The translations under genes were made by a program, and so were the position numbers. The notes beneath the pieces were generated by a model. The model did not search any database. It was given only the letters and a program-made list of their open reading frames with translations, and had not been told where the DNA came from. A stretch of 64,000 nucleotides of DNA, taken from assembly GCA_013397075.1 (NCBI GenBank), contig VWZS01002574.1:372001-436000 (forward strand). The letters run 5' to 3'. This document shows positions 37,597-49,144 of this stretch, one piece after another (positions within the stretch are counted from its first letter, which is position 1; each line of letters opens with the position of its first letter). This DNA comes from Rhabdornis inornatus (Eukaryota > Chordata > Aves > Passeriformes > Rhabdornithidae).

Positions 37597-40500
37597 CTGT
37601 AGATAGGAGCAAATAAAAATCGGCACCAAATCAAAAAACAAAATTTTGAAAAGGTCAAATGAATATATTTTTACAGCTATCTCTCCTGGAATGAAGGAGG
37701 CATTAAAATTCTGATTATAAGTTCTCGTGAGAATGGATTGTAATGAGAACAGGAACCAGCGCATTATAAATCCACTCTCCTGGTAATAATTTAACTAGAA
37801 CAGTAACTGGTACAAATGTAATTCATTAATTCATTTCTATCACAATTTAAAGACTGAAATGTGGTTGTTATCATGTGCTCATCTTGTGCCACACAATATT
37901 TGGGGTGGGTTTTTTGTAGCTAGAGTTGAAGTACAAAGATAAATCATAAACCAGATGGATGCAAACCTCCTTGGAGTTTACCTTGCCACAATTGCTGCCT
38001 TCTTTGAAGTTTTTATTTCACTTAAGATTGGGTTGAAAGAATATTAAAAAGTAGTTCTGATTTGTGTTTATTTAGGACAGATGGCTAATTTAACTAGGCT
38101 GATCTCAGCTTTTTTATTGGCCCTTATCCAGTGGTCCTTGATAGTCTCATATCTGAATTCAACATTTCCCAGAGTCATCAGATGCAAATAACAAAAGTAA
38201 TTAAAAGACTGCCTCAAAGTGTAAATATCCATTAAAAAAGTGTGAAATTTTTGCTAATAACATTTGTGGAGCTTTCGATATTTTGAAGAGTTTTAGTTGC
38301 ACTGACAGTAAAGACTGACACCAAATATGGTGAGTGGTTTTATTTGTTTATTTGCTTTTTTTTCCCCTGCTGCTTCCAAAGTATGTTGAAAAAGACTCTG
38401 TAATGTGCCTGATGGTTGTAAAACTTCTTGCCCTTGTTTTAGCAGGGCGGTGAAGGGAGGGATGATGGGATTTCTGGAGTCAGGGTTGTTTCAGGATTTT
38501 GGACTGATGCTCCCAGCATTGGCTTTTATCCTCTGCAGCTCCTGCTTGTGGTCCTTTGTCAGCTCCTTAGGGCTCCCTGGGCTCCCTCCCAGGAGCTGCT
38601 GATGGACGTGGCCTGTGTGACTGTCACAGAAGACATTTGTATGACAAAATTATTGTCATCTGTCAATTTGAGACAGCTAGTTTTGCTTTATGGATTTCAG
38701 GTTACTTTAGGATGTGTGCTGCCTTTGCCACAACCAAGGAGTCTGGAGCTTTTTGCCAGTAAATACTTGTGGTTGAGGAAAACTCTAGAGCAATTAAAAT
38801 CTGTGTTTTAATGTGTTGTGCTTGGACATCCTGAGCAAAACCATGGCTGTGCTGCAGCCAGAGGCAGAACTCCTTAGTTGGTACTTACTCTGCAGTAGAT
38901 GGATGGAAGGTACAAAATTATAAAATCCCTGTTACTTGATTCTTTTTGTTCAAAACAGGGAGCAGGATTCCTCAGCCACAGCTGGGGCTCTCCCCACCCT
39001 GCATGTGTCAGGTCCTCTGCCCTGAGTATTGGCTGCTGGTTTGCTGTAGCTGGATTTTCTGGCACCTTCACCATGGGATGTGGAGCTTAATCTTAATAAA
39101 GATGTCCCCAGGAGCTCCTGCCTGAGGAAGTGCCCCTGGAGAGCTTCCCTCTAGCACCTCTCTCACCTGTACCAAATGAGCAGGTCTTCCAGAGTTTTCA
39201 TTAATATTATCAGTGTTTGGAGACATTCATGATGTCCTGGGCAGAGGCTTAATAGAAGATTGTGCAGATAGTGGGAGAGACCTGTGTACATGGGGTGGTT
39301 TTACAAGGACTGCTTTAAAAATTGATTGGAGAGTAGCAGATGTAGTTTTAATAATTAACTGTAGATACTGATAGATCTTCCTTGCATATAAAAAGGTGTT
39401 TTCATGGAGTGTCTCTCTAGTGTGCTCTTTGGAAACTCAGGTTCTTTATTGTTTGCCATGTATGGAGTGCTAATTTCATCAGTGCAATTCTGTTCAGACC
39501 ACAGAATTCCCTAGATTTTGTATCCAAAATTTGTCCTTCCCACTCCTTCAGAGACTTTGTATTACATTGCACATTTGCTATTTTAAACATCTTTTTAAAT
39601 ATGAAAACGCTAAGTTCCTAAAAAACAAAACAATTAAAGAAGGAAACATTGCAGTAAACAAAGCTGCAATCCAATGTGTGCTGAGGGCTGCTGAAGTTCT
39701 GAGTAGAAGCAGTAAATATTTCTCATAAGGCACAGACTAATGGAGCAGGGGCTGTAAGAAACAGCAGTGGCACTTGAGTCAGGAATTGTATGTGCAGGTT
39801 TCCAGCAGCAGGGAGGGCTGGTTTGATGGAGATTTTATTTTTGCATAGCACTGCTTGTCAACAGAGCATCGGTGGTTTTAATTTAGATTTTTGCAGCCCA
39901 GCACCATTTTCATTGCCCTGGTATCACCTGAAGAGTGAATCCTTGAGGTCCTTTCCAACACAAACCATTCCATGCTGGAGCTTCCTCACACTCAGTTTCC
40001 TTTCTCCTGTAAGTCAACACAACTTCATTGAAATTCAGATTTCCAGATGGAGAAAGTGGGAAAGGGCTTAGAATGGTTGATTTTTGGCTTCTGGAGGCTC
40101 TGAGAGTCCCAAGTTCCAAATCCTGTGAAGGTCACTCAGTTACTGGGATCTGGCTCTGGCTCAGATGCTCCAGCCAGAGAAGCTGCAGAGGAGAGAACCC
40201 TCCAGTAAAACCTTTTGTTTTCAGTTTTTTTCATGACTGTAGGAACTTAACTGTGGACTGTTTCTGTGCCTTAGAAGAGCAATGCAAGGTTTGTTTCTGT
40301 CAGATGTAAAAAACCCCAAAAAAGATAGGAAATACTTGAGCTTCCACTCAAACCTCAAAAGATCTTACAAGGCATTTTTGCCATGGCAATATTTTGCCAC
40401 ATCAGATCTCCCACAGTTTTCAACAGGGTACAAGAACAGTTTGTATTTTAATAAACATGATGACTGAGATTTGTTGCTGAGTGAAGCTAATGAGATGAAG

Positions 40501-43500
40501 GATGTTGACAAGTCATGGATTTGTATTGTTCAGCCTGAGTATAACTTAAAAGCTCAGCAGTCCTGGACAAGCACAACCACTGAAAATGTGAATATATTTA
40601 CATTATTTGATATGAAATGTTGAAGCCAATTTGTTAATGGGCAACTTGTATGTTTTTATATATTGAATAAAAACCAGTAGGTCAATTGTAATGTAAAAAT
40701 GCACATTTGAATTTTGGCTCTCTGTTTTTAGCACTAAGCCACATATTCAATATAACAAGAAGAGAGCAATAACCTTTTGATTTGATGATATACAGCACCT
40801 TTTATGTAAACCCATGAAAAGTGATTACTGGTATCATGAGGAAACAGCACCTTAGGGAGATTACCAGGCAAGGCAAACAGCTGGAACCCATAATCTCCTA
40901 AAAGTCTGTTTGTCTGTGGATCTCCATGTCTACCCTAGGGGCTATAAGTCATACTTCTTTTAATTATGCAAAAAATTAAATTCTTTGAAATTTTTGAGTT
41001 TAAAATTTTTGGTAACCATGAAATTTAACTGTGTGTTAAGCCAGATGTTTGACAGAAGCTCTAAGTTTAGGACTCCGCAAGAGTTGTTTTTGTATATAAG
41101 TGACACATTTTCTGTTGTTTTCTTGACATTTAAGATCAACTATTCCAGCAGTTTACCTGAAGCTTAATTTAAATGGAGGAAAAAATATTTCTAATCCATT
41201 GGATGAGGTTTTTTTTCAAGTTAAGTTAAAAGAAATATAATTGCATTTTAACTGAAATAGGCTTAGCTTTGTAGGTATTTAATTATATAAGCTTAAAAAA
41301 AAGGGACAGTGTGAGTGCAGATAGAACAACTGTATTTATTTTTTTTCTAGAGTGTACATCTCTTGAGAAATGTTCCTGCCTGTGTGTTGACCTGGTGGTT
41401 GTGCCCTGTTGCTGCTGATTGAGAGGCTGCAGTCTGACTTCCTTAGGGGCTTTAGCCCATGCAAATTCCCTGAAATTAAGAAGCATGATCTGTGCTTTGA
41501 GAGAAGCGAGATCATTCTTAAAATCCTTCCCCAATGACATTTCAGTCAGCTCCTAGGAAGGTGAAACACCCAGATCACTGCTGGCAAGTGTGGGGATCTG
41601 GATGATGGTGTTTGGTCAGGACCTGGTGCCCTGAGTGCATCCCTGCCTTTTCTGGGGATGGTGCTGCTTCCCAGGAGGGAGGATTTCCCTGGGCACTAAT
41701 CACAGAATATCCAGCTCCTGGGCTGGTGACACAGTGCAGTGAAACAAAAATTACTGTTTTCAGCCAGGCATCCTGCTCCCTGTTGACTTGAAAGCCCTGA
41801 TGTCAGGCTGCATGCTGCTGACTCCAGAAGTGGAGAGGGATTATCATAAATTCAGATACTTGCTAGAGATACCTGCACTGTACACTTGTGTCTGTCAGCA
41901 CTTGGAGGTTGCTAATTTTCCTGGCAGTTTGTATTGCTTTTTTGGATCTCTGAGGAAACTGTCCAAGAGGCACCTGGGGAAAAAAAGGTGTTGGAGCTTC
42001 TATTGTTAAAACTTTTTTCTGAATTTTCCAGGAGAGTGTTCCATTATCTCTGCAGCTAGAGGTGCTACTGAAATCTTCAAAGCCAGCTGTTGGACTTAAC
42101 AATATAATTTTCACCTGAAACTTTTTGTTCTAGCAGGTGATAATGATTAGGAGTTGGATATTAAAATTTTTGCTTTTTTTATCCAGGATGAGGTATTAGC
42201 CAGACATCAACACAGACAGAATGACTGTGTAGCTGAATGCTGCCTTCTCTCATCTCAAATGCCCTGTTGCAAATAGCTGCATCATTCTTAAAATGTCATC
42301 ATAAAACTTGTCAGACAATTTCCATCCCTCAAAGGCAAATTCGAGGTGATCTGAGTGTGTAATTTGCATGTTAGATGTGTGAACTGATTTGGGGTTAAAC
42401 CCACAGGTTTGATGAAAGCGTTGAGAGAAGGTTATCAGATATTTAAGATGAGTGATGAACAGGCATTGTGTAAGGTAAAGATCCACAACTTGTTGTCCCT
42501 TGTGGGAGTTAGGAAGCCTCAACTGCAGGCATTTACATTATCTGAGTACGAACTGGCATCTCCTTAAAGACAAGTAAGTGTCTGAGCATGTTTTTCAGGA
42601 ATAGCTATGGTGGAGGAGAGGCCATTTCCAAGTAGCTATCTCAGTTTATGATAAATAAATTTGACAGTTCATGTATAAATTTAATGTCTAATAGAGTTTT
42701 GCTGTGTGTAATTCCACCTTTTTTTTCACTGGTGGAACTATCAGTTGCTTAAAACTTTGAGCTTTTTTTGTATTTGAAGTTCCTCTGATTATGTAGCCCT
42801 GAATGGAGAGAACAGTTAAAGTTCTTCATATGTAGGTAAATTATAATACTGAGAAGTTAAATTTTCACTAAACTGTGCTCAGGGGTCAGGGTAAATGGTA
42901 TTGCTATTGTATGTTGGGATTTTCTTTTTAACAGTTTAAATCCATCCTGTATTGGTGTGGAAAGGTTCATTTGGCCTAATTATTCTTGCCTGCCTCTAAT
43001 TTCTCTAGTTTTATCTTAGTTAGGACAGTAAAAATCATTATGGGCAGAAACTTCACATGCCAGCTGCTGGACTACTCATAAATTCTGCTCTGGGACCAAT
43101 ACTTCTCACTCATCTTACTTTTAGTCTGTAATTTTTGTTAGCTCTTTGTTATCCTTGCTTTTAAATGCTTCTCCCTTCATTTCCAAATTAACATGCTGTG
43201 TGATGTCCCAGCCTGAGTCATTATGGGATGTCAGAGGGATCCTGAGGTAGAGCAGGACAGACACTTAACCTCAGTGGGAGGGATGGGTGGTAATGATGGT
43301 TTAATGGCAGTAACACACACAGAATTTTAATCAGGCTGCTCCAGGTTCAGTATGCTGATGTTAAGTAACAATAATTCACACAGGGCTGTGTTGAAATAGC
43401 ACCCTAGAGTGTCATTGCTGAGCACAGAGCAAACCCCCAGGAATGTGTGTTGTCTCTGGACTAAAGAAAACTCTAATCCAGATGTGAGATCTCATGGATA

Positions 43501-46449
43501 CCAGCAGAGGGAAGGCACAAGAAAAGGAGCTAAAGTTGGAATGAGTGCATTTCTTTGTTAGGTTTCAGTTTTGAATATTGGTAGCTAATTGATACAATCA
43601 CCTTGCAGTAAGGTTCCATCTTTTCTGGTGTTACCCAAAGAGCTACAGAAACACCAGCCAAGGTTTCTTTGAGGTTTTGATACCTGGAGTTGAGAGAGCA
43701 CTTACAGGAATGGAATTATCATGAATTACAGCACTTTAGTACTCCAGGTTTTTATGTGCTGTGTCTTGCTTTGGAGGGGCTGGAAAAAAATAAAGCTTGG
43801 GTGGGGAAATAACTGTCCCACAGGAGCCCTGAGCAGCTGCAGTCCCTTTACAAGGATCTGCAATCCTGCTGGGAGCTGGGATTACAGGGTGACTGAAGCT
43901 GGGTGGCACCCTGAGCTCATCTCCTGGCACTGCTGCTCAGTGATGCAGGTGGTGGCCAAACCAAAGCTGCTCCACAGGTTGGGGTTGTTGCTGCCCGAGT
44001 GGATGAGCCAGGAGGGGTCGTGCACACCCTTCTGTGGTGCTTGAGGAACATCAGCAAGGCTGAGATTCGTGGTTAATGCAGACAGTGAGAATGTGGATTG
44101 CAGTCATGGCTTATGTGCATTTTTGTGTGAACAGTGTCAGGGCAGAAGTGGCTGGGGTTATGGTGAAGAACATCTGTGCTGTTGTGCAGAGCTCCTGAAG
44201 CCTTGTGTGACTGCAGACTGGGCATTTTCCCTCTCCTGAGGGGGAGTTAGCCCTGGCTGGGAGAAGGGTCGGGTGATGCCATGAGCTCAGTGGTGCAGGG
44301 TTGTCACCAGGGCTGTCACCTTGGGTTGTGTTTGCAGAGATGTCCTTCCTGCTGGCGGCAATGTCCCTGTCTGTGAGTTCCTCCAAACTCATCTCCATGG
44401 CTCCTCTCAGTGTGCTGAGGTGCCCAAGGGCTTTAGGAGCCCTCACTGCTGGGGTGTTCCTGGTGCTGGGTGAGTTTTGGGGTGTCCTGCACCTGCTGCT
44501 GGTGCAAGCTGTGACATTGCTTTTCCTTCAGGAGAGGCACTCTAGGGGTGTTGGGAGGAGTATTGATCTACTTCAGTCTCACTCGCTTGCTTTGCTCCTG
44601 TGATGAGATTTGAATCTCTTTTAAAAAAATACTAGGGTTACAAAGCTTGAAAAAGAGATTTATAGAGTGTCTGTAAACCACTCTAGGAATTTTCCATCTG
44701 GGAGACAACATCATATGGTGCTACTATTTATTTTTCTTATTTCTGTATCTATAGCCTTATTTTTAAAAATCGTCTACATATTTTACCTGGAGAAATTGTT
44801 CCAGAGCACAGTTCTTGTGAAATGTTAATGAAATACTGACTGTGACCAGCTCTGTAATTTCTCCATTCAGGATCACAGCAGAAACTCTATTTAAAAACTA
44901 ATGTTTGATTTTTATTTTTTTTTTATGACAGCATTTGGAGAAGACTCTTGATTAGGCTGCTTCAGCCTTGCCCTTTTGCTTTACTTTTTGCTGTACTGAC
45001 TGAAGGGCAGTGCCAAAGCTGTGTGAAAGGAGCTCCATACCTCCATATTCTTTGAAAATAAACAAAAAATCATGTCCTTAAGCTAAATGGAGCTGTATCA
45101 GCTTATTTAAATAACCAATAGGCTGTCAAATGTTTTTATTTGGAGCAGGGAATTAAGTAATTCTGGAGTCATGTTGGTAAACACTGTGGTCTGGCAATTA
45201 GGAAATTGATTGGGGCCCTAATTCACTATAAAACAGTCCATGTTTTGCTGGGCCTGTAAATATCTCCTTATTGCTTAATTCTACAGTCCCTTTAATGGGA
45301 AACCTGGTCATTTGTGAGGAATCAGCTGTACATGTGGTAAGCTCATCTCTTTGCCCTACTCTTTTTCCAATGCTGATTTGCAACAAAAGCAATTTGGTGC
45401 AGATAAAAAAGAGCAAATGGTAATGGGCTTGAAGCAGAAAGCTCTTAGCTTTTAACACTCAAGCACTCAAAGTGGAGGATTTGGGGATAAAGAGACTTTA
45501 CTTATGGGTTAGAGATCCTTTGTTCTGTGCTTGACTGGTTGTTTTTCTTTGGCTTGGTTTTGCTGTAGTATTAGTAGATGGCGGGCTGCTTGTGAAGTAA
45601 AGATGCTTAATTCTGGGGGCTTGAGCTCATAAAACATTTTTAAAAATGCAAAGGCAGCACTCACTGGAGGCCCTTTGGCACCCATGACACTGTGTCAGGA
45701 TTATGGATTACTGCCAGTTGTGCATTTCAGTCTGAAAAATTGCAGTTTGGCTTTCTGAAAACACGCTGATTTTCAGAACTTTCTGTGCTGCTTGAGCTGC
45801 TTGTACCAGGACCCTGGGCCTTCAGCATTCATGGGAGCTATACCCACTTTGAGTTTTGTAGTGTAATTTCCAAGTAATTTCATGAGAAAAGGAATGAAAT
45901 TAAAATGTAATCCTTGAAAAAGATATATACCAAAAAGATCATGTGTTGCTTATATATAATGCTTTTTCATCAGACTTGAAAGTGGCTAATTTCAAGGTTA
46001 AGCAAAGCTTATTATTGGATCCAAACAGCATCTCAGTCAATTGTAAAATGAACTTTTAAACCCTTAGCTTTTGAAACCTATATTAAGCAACAGGGAAAAA
46101 GTATTAATTGTTATGAAAATACAAGCATGGGCTTCACTGTTAAGGGGCAGGACTGATGTTTGCAGCATCGTTTTGTACCTTTTGGAGAATCAGCTGTGTG
46201 AGCTTCAGGCTCTGATGGAGCCAGCTCTGCCTGAGCTCAGGGAAGGGTCCCTCCTGGTCAAGCAGCAGTGAATGAAGTGGTGGCTCTGTGTTCCCTTGGT
46301 GTCCCTGCACTCCTCCTGATGGGCAGCAATGAAAACCTGATACAGCTGAAGGGTTAGCACTTGTACTTCACACACCAGGTGTAAGGAAGGGACACTTTCC
46401 TGTGAGTGCTGGGGCCCTGGCACAAGGTGATGACCCAGAGGTGACAGCT
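37597..46449. other. No gene seen
   Basis: Unique DNA apart from the CR1 tail at 39931-39978. GC-richer, non-CpG patches at 43800-44560 give opposed frames of 100-111 codons that look incidental. Confidence 0.6.
39931..39978 (+). repeat. CR1 LINE tail fragment
   Basis: The segment 'ccttgaggtcctttccaaca' with 'caaaccattccatgctgg' (39941-39978) matches the CR1 3' ending 'tggaggtcccttccaacccaaaccattctatgattctg'. Only about 45 bases are recognisable; the rest is lost or too diverged. Confidence 0.58.
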
Positions 46450-46565
46450 CTGCATCCCTGGCAGTGTCCCAAGCCAGGCTGGACAGGGCTTGGAGCACCC
46501 TGGGACAGTGGGAGGTGTCCCTGCCCACGGGTGACCTTTAGAAATCAACTCAAGCCATTGCAGAA
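46450..46565 (+). repeat. CR1 LINE 3' end with internal deletion
   Basis: This is a CR1 fragment in sense orientation: 'tgcatccctggcagtgtccc' (46451), 'aagccaggctggacagggct' (46471), 'tggagcaccctgggacagtg' (46491) and 'ggaggtgtccctgcccacgg' (46511), then a jump to 'gtgacctttagaaatcaact' (46531) and 'caagccattgcag' (46551). Compared with the family, the 'ggggttggaactggatgatc' part between 'cccatggc' and 'gatctttaaggtccc' is missing or shortened. The open frames of 71-107 codons at 46205-46617 come from this repeat. Confidence 0.82.
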
Positions 46566-46839
46566 GGTGCACCCCTGTCACTCTGGAAATAGAGAAGTGG
46601 TGTTTGGGAGGAGTTGAGCGTTTAAGGTGTTTTTATAACATTTGACACTTACTCTGCTCATACTAAACAGAGGAAGAACAACACAGGATGTGGACTCCTG
46701 CGATCCATCTCAACACTGCCTGGATATAAATATCTGTGACAGGCTGCACAAGGATGCTTTAATGGCAGTTGTCAGAGACATTTAAAATGGATTAGACCTT
46801 CTCAGTTTTTTCCTCTAATAATGAATATTTAGTGAGACT

Positions 46840-47480
46840 TTTAAAGCTGTTAGCTATTAATTATAGAACCTAAAAATACGATCGTGCTCAGTCAAGTAGG
46901 AATCAGCACATGACTGTATGCAGAAGTGTGTTCTCTGTCTAGCTTTTGTGACATGGCTTACTACTTTACATTTGCTTTATAAATACAAGAAATGATTTTT
47001 TAATGATGACAGCTGGTGATGAAGCAGACATGCCCTTGAAAGTTGTAAGCAGGCTGGGAATATTAACGCTAAGAAGGTAAAAGGAGAGATTAATAGATAA
47101 ATGTCCTGATACTTAAATAATGCATGATAAAATTAGATTACCATAAATTTAGTTCCATTGTAGATAATGATATTGTTCTGAGGCTGGAAATCCAAGTGTG
47201 GCAGTAGAAGGTTAATGTTTGCATTAATAAAAATGCAGACCATTGTCCTTTGCTGGTGGTGTTGCTGCTTTCTGCAGATAAGAAATCGCCTTTCTCTTTA
47301 AATTAGTTTATACTACCGAGGGTTACTTTTGCATATTGGAGATAAATAGGGTTATATTTCTACAGCTGAAATAAATGTTTCTACTGTTGAAATAAATGTC
47401 TTACTCCAACAATAGAGAGCTGATTATACCATTGATAAAGAGGCCGTCAGTCAAATAATTCTCATTTATGTATTCAAAAA
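46840..47480. other. AT-rich repeat-free block, CNE-like
   Basis: Lies directly downstream of a CR1 copy but is itself repeat-free apart from the 21-bp tandem duplication at 47357-47398. It holds homeodomain/POU-like words ('aataatgcatgataaaatta' near 47117), a retained 'tacgatcgtg' (46878) and 'gaggccgtcagtcaaataat' (47441). No open frame of note. Confidence 0.18.
47357..47398. repeat. 21-bp tandem duplication
   Basis: Two adjacent 21-base units, 47357-47377 and 47378-47398, share 19 of 21 bases. Both start 'tttctac' and end 'tgaaataaatg'. The two differences are A/T and C/T. The duplication lies inside an AT-rich block with few repeats. Confidence 0.88.
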
Positions 47481-49086
47481 TCTTAACTAATAGTGCAGTG
47501 AAAAAAGCTCTAGTAGCTTTATTAAATTCTTGCTTTTCAGGGAGATATTTTTTCTTTCTGGTTAGAAATCATCTTTTTGCAGGCTGCTGTCATTTCCCTG
47601 AGTAAAGTATTAGAACAGAATGAGGAGGCTTCGAGTCTGTTTTATTGGTGTTTTGGTTTTTTCACTTTCACCCAGGTTATTCAGGCACTGGGAATCCAGC
47701 TTGTGGGATCTAGTTTTAGCCTTGCTGGTCTGTTTCTTTGGAAGAAATCTCCTTTTTTTGGAAGGAGCCTGGTGATGCCTCTGTGCTCTGGGGAGAGCTG
47801 GCCCACTGACCTCCTTTAGTGATCCGTCTCAGGCTCTGCAGCCCATCCATCTCTGATTTCTTGGTCTCTGAGCTCCATGGGGAGCAGGAGCTGCTCTTGC
47901 CCCATTTCCCAGGCTGAGGGATTGATTTCCTCTGGCCCTGCCATGAGGAATTAGGCAGGAGCCAGTGTTGGTTTGGTGAGTTCCCCTTGGTCAGCAGGGA
48001 CAGGGAGAAATGCCCCGAGTGCTCTTTGTCCTCCTTCAGCCCAGATTGAAACTTGAACAAAATCACCTCAGAAATGTGTGGTAGACCAGTGTCCTACACT
48101 TGGTTTTTTTGATTTGGTAGCTTTTTTTTTCCCATATGATGGCTTGCTGTCCTGGCCCTGGATCTCCACTTTGCTCTTGCCCAAGCTGGGACTGTGACTG
48201 GAGCAGCCCAGTTGTTGCATCCTCCCCAAGGGTCGGCATCCTGAGAGTTCAAATTCTCCTTTCCAGGCCTTTTTATCCCTCAGCCTTGCAAGTCCTGTTC
48301 AGTGTAGTTACACTCTGGGAGTGGGGTGATGACCCAGACTGAGTTCCTTCCTAGTTTTGAAGCCAAGGTTCCTGGATTTGGTGGGAATGGGGCTGGAGCC
48401 TTGCCTGACATTCCAGCAGAGCATCCTTTTAACTTCATCAGAATTATCACTGCTCCAGGGAGGGTGGGGGGTGAAATTAAGCTTGTCTTACATGGATTGC
48501 TTTTCTCAAGTAGGTTTTACTATAAGAAGTGTGAGAAAATGAGAGCAGAGATCCTAGAGGAGAAATTTGATGGGCAAAGAAGGGGAAGAGAGCCCAAGAA
48601 TTTATTCTGAGTCCACCTGTGTGCATGTGCATGCATTTATTTCTGCTTAGGCATTGACATTCCTCAAAGTACTCTCAGTTGATAGCTCTGAGTGCCCTAA
48701 TGATAATTGCATTTACACTAAATGTGGAACAGCATCAATACTGATACACAAATAATTTAAAGCTGCCAGCCAGCTGTCCTAACTAATCAAATGGAGATTG
48801 CTCCCTGTCTCAGTCAGGAAAGACAGGGAAGAATTCATCTTTAGGCAAGAGCTTAAAGAAGGGTGCATATGGTAGCCCTCTTGTTAAATGTATCCTTCTA
48901 GGAAAAAGGATATGAAGAGGAACAAAAGCTGTCTTGGGGTGTGGAGCATGAATTATAGCACAAATACTTAGTTTTTAAAAAATGGAAGCAGTGATTGCAT
49001 TTTTTCAGCTCTCGAACAGAAGCATCTCAGATTCCATCCCTTGATACAGTTATACTAAAAAAATATTGAATTGCTGTTGTATTTAG
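47481..49086. other. No gene seen
   Basis: Unique DNA with a GC-richer patch at 47810-48260. The 116-codon minus-strand frame (47716-48066) overlaps a plus-strand frame and has no domain. Confidence 0.55.
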
Positions 49087-49144
49087 AAGGAAAATAGGCT
49101 TTAACCTTGAGGTGCTGAAACAGCAAATAAGATACTGTGTTCAG
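49087..49144 (+). other. Candidate coding exon, unknown gene
   Basis: A 58-base plus-strand segment. The acceptor is T-rich, ending 'ttgctgttgtatttag', and the donor is strong, TTCAG then GTAAGG. The frame is one base then 19 codons, RKIGFNLEVLKQQIRYCVQ, ending in phase 0; phase 0 itself is closed by a stop. The peptide is plausibly helical, but the segment is short and its strand is opposite to the minus-strand candidate set, so it cannot belong to the same gene. Confidence 0.17.

Noticed and set aside
41703..41730. Possible antisense CR1 start ('cacagaatatccagctcctggg')
   Set aside because: About a dozen matching bases with no supporting flank; could be chance.
42527..42572. Plus-strand open segment before a GTAAGT donor
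   Set aside because: The acceptor lacks a pyrimidine tract and the donor lacks a preceding G.
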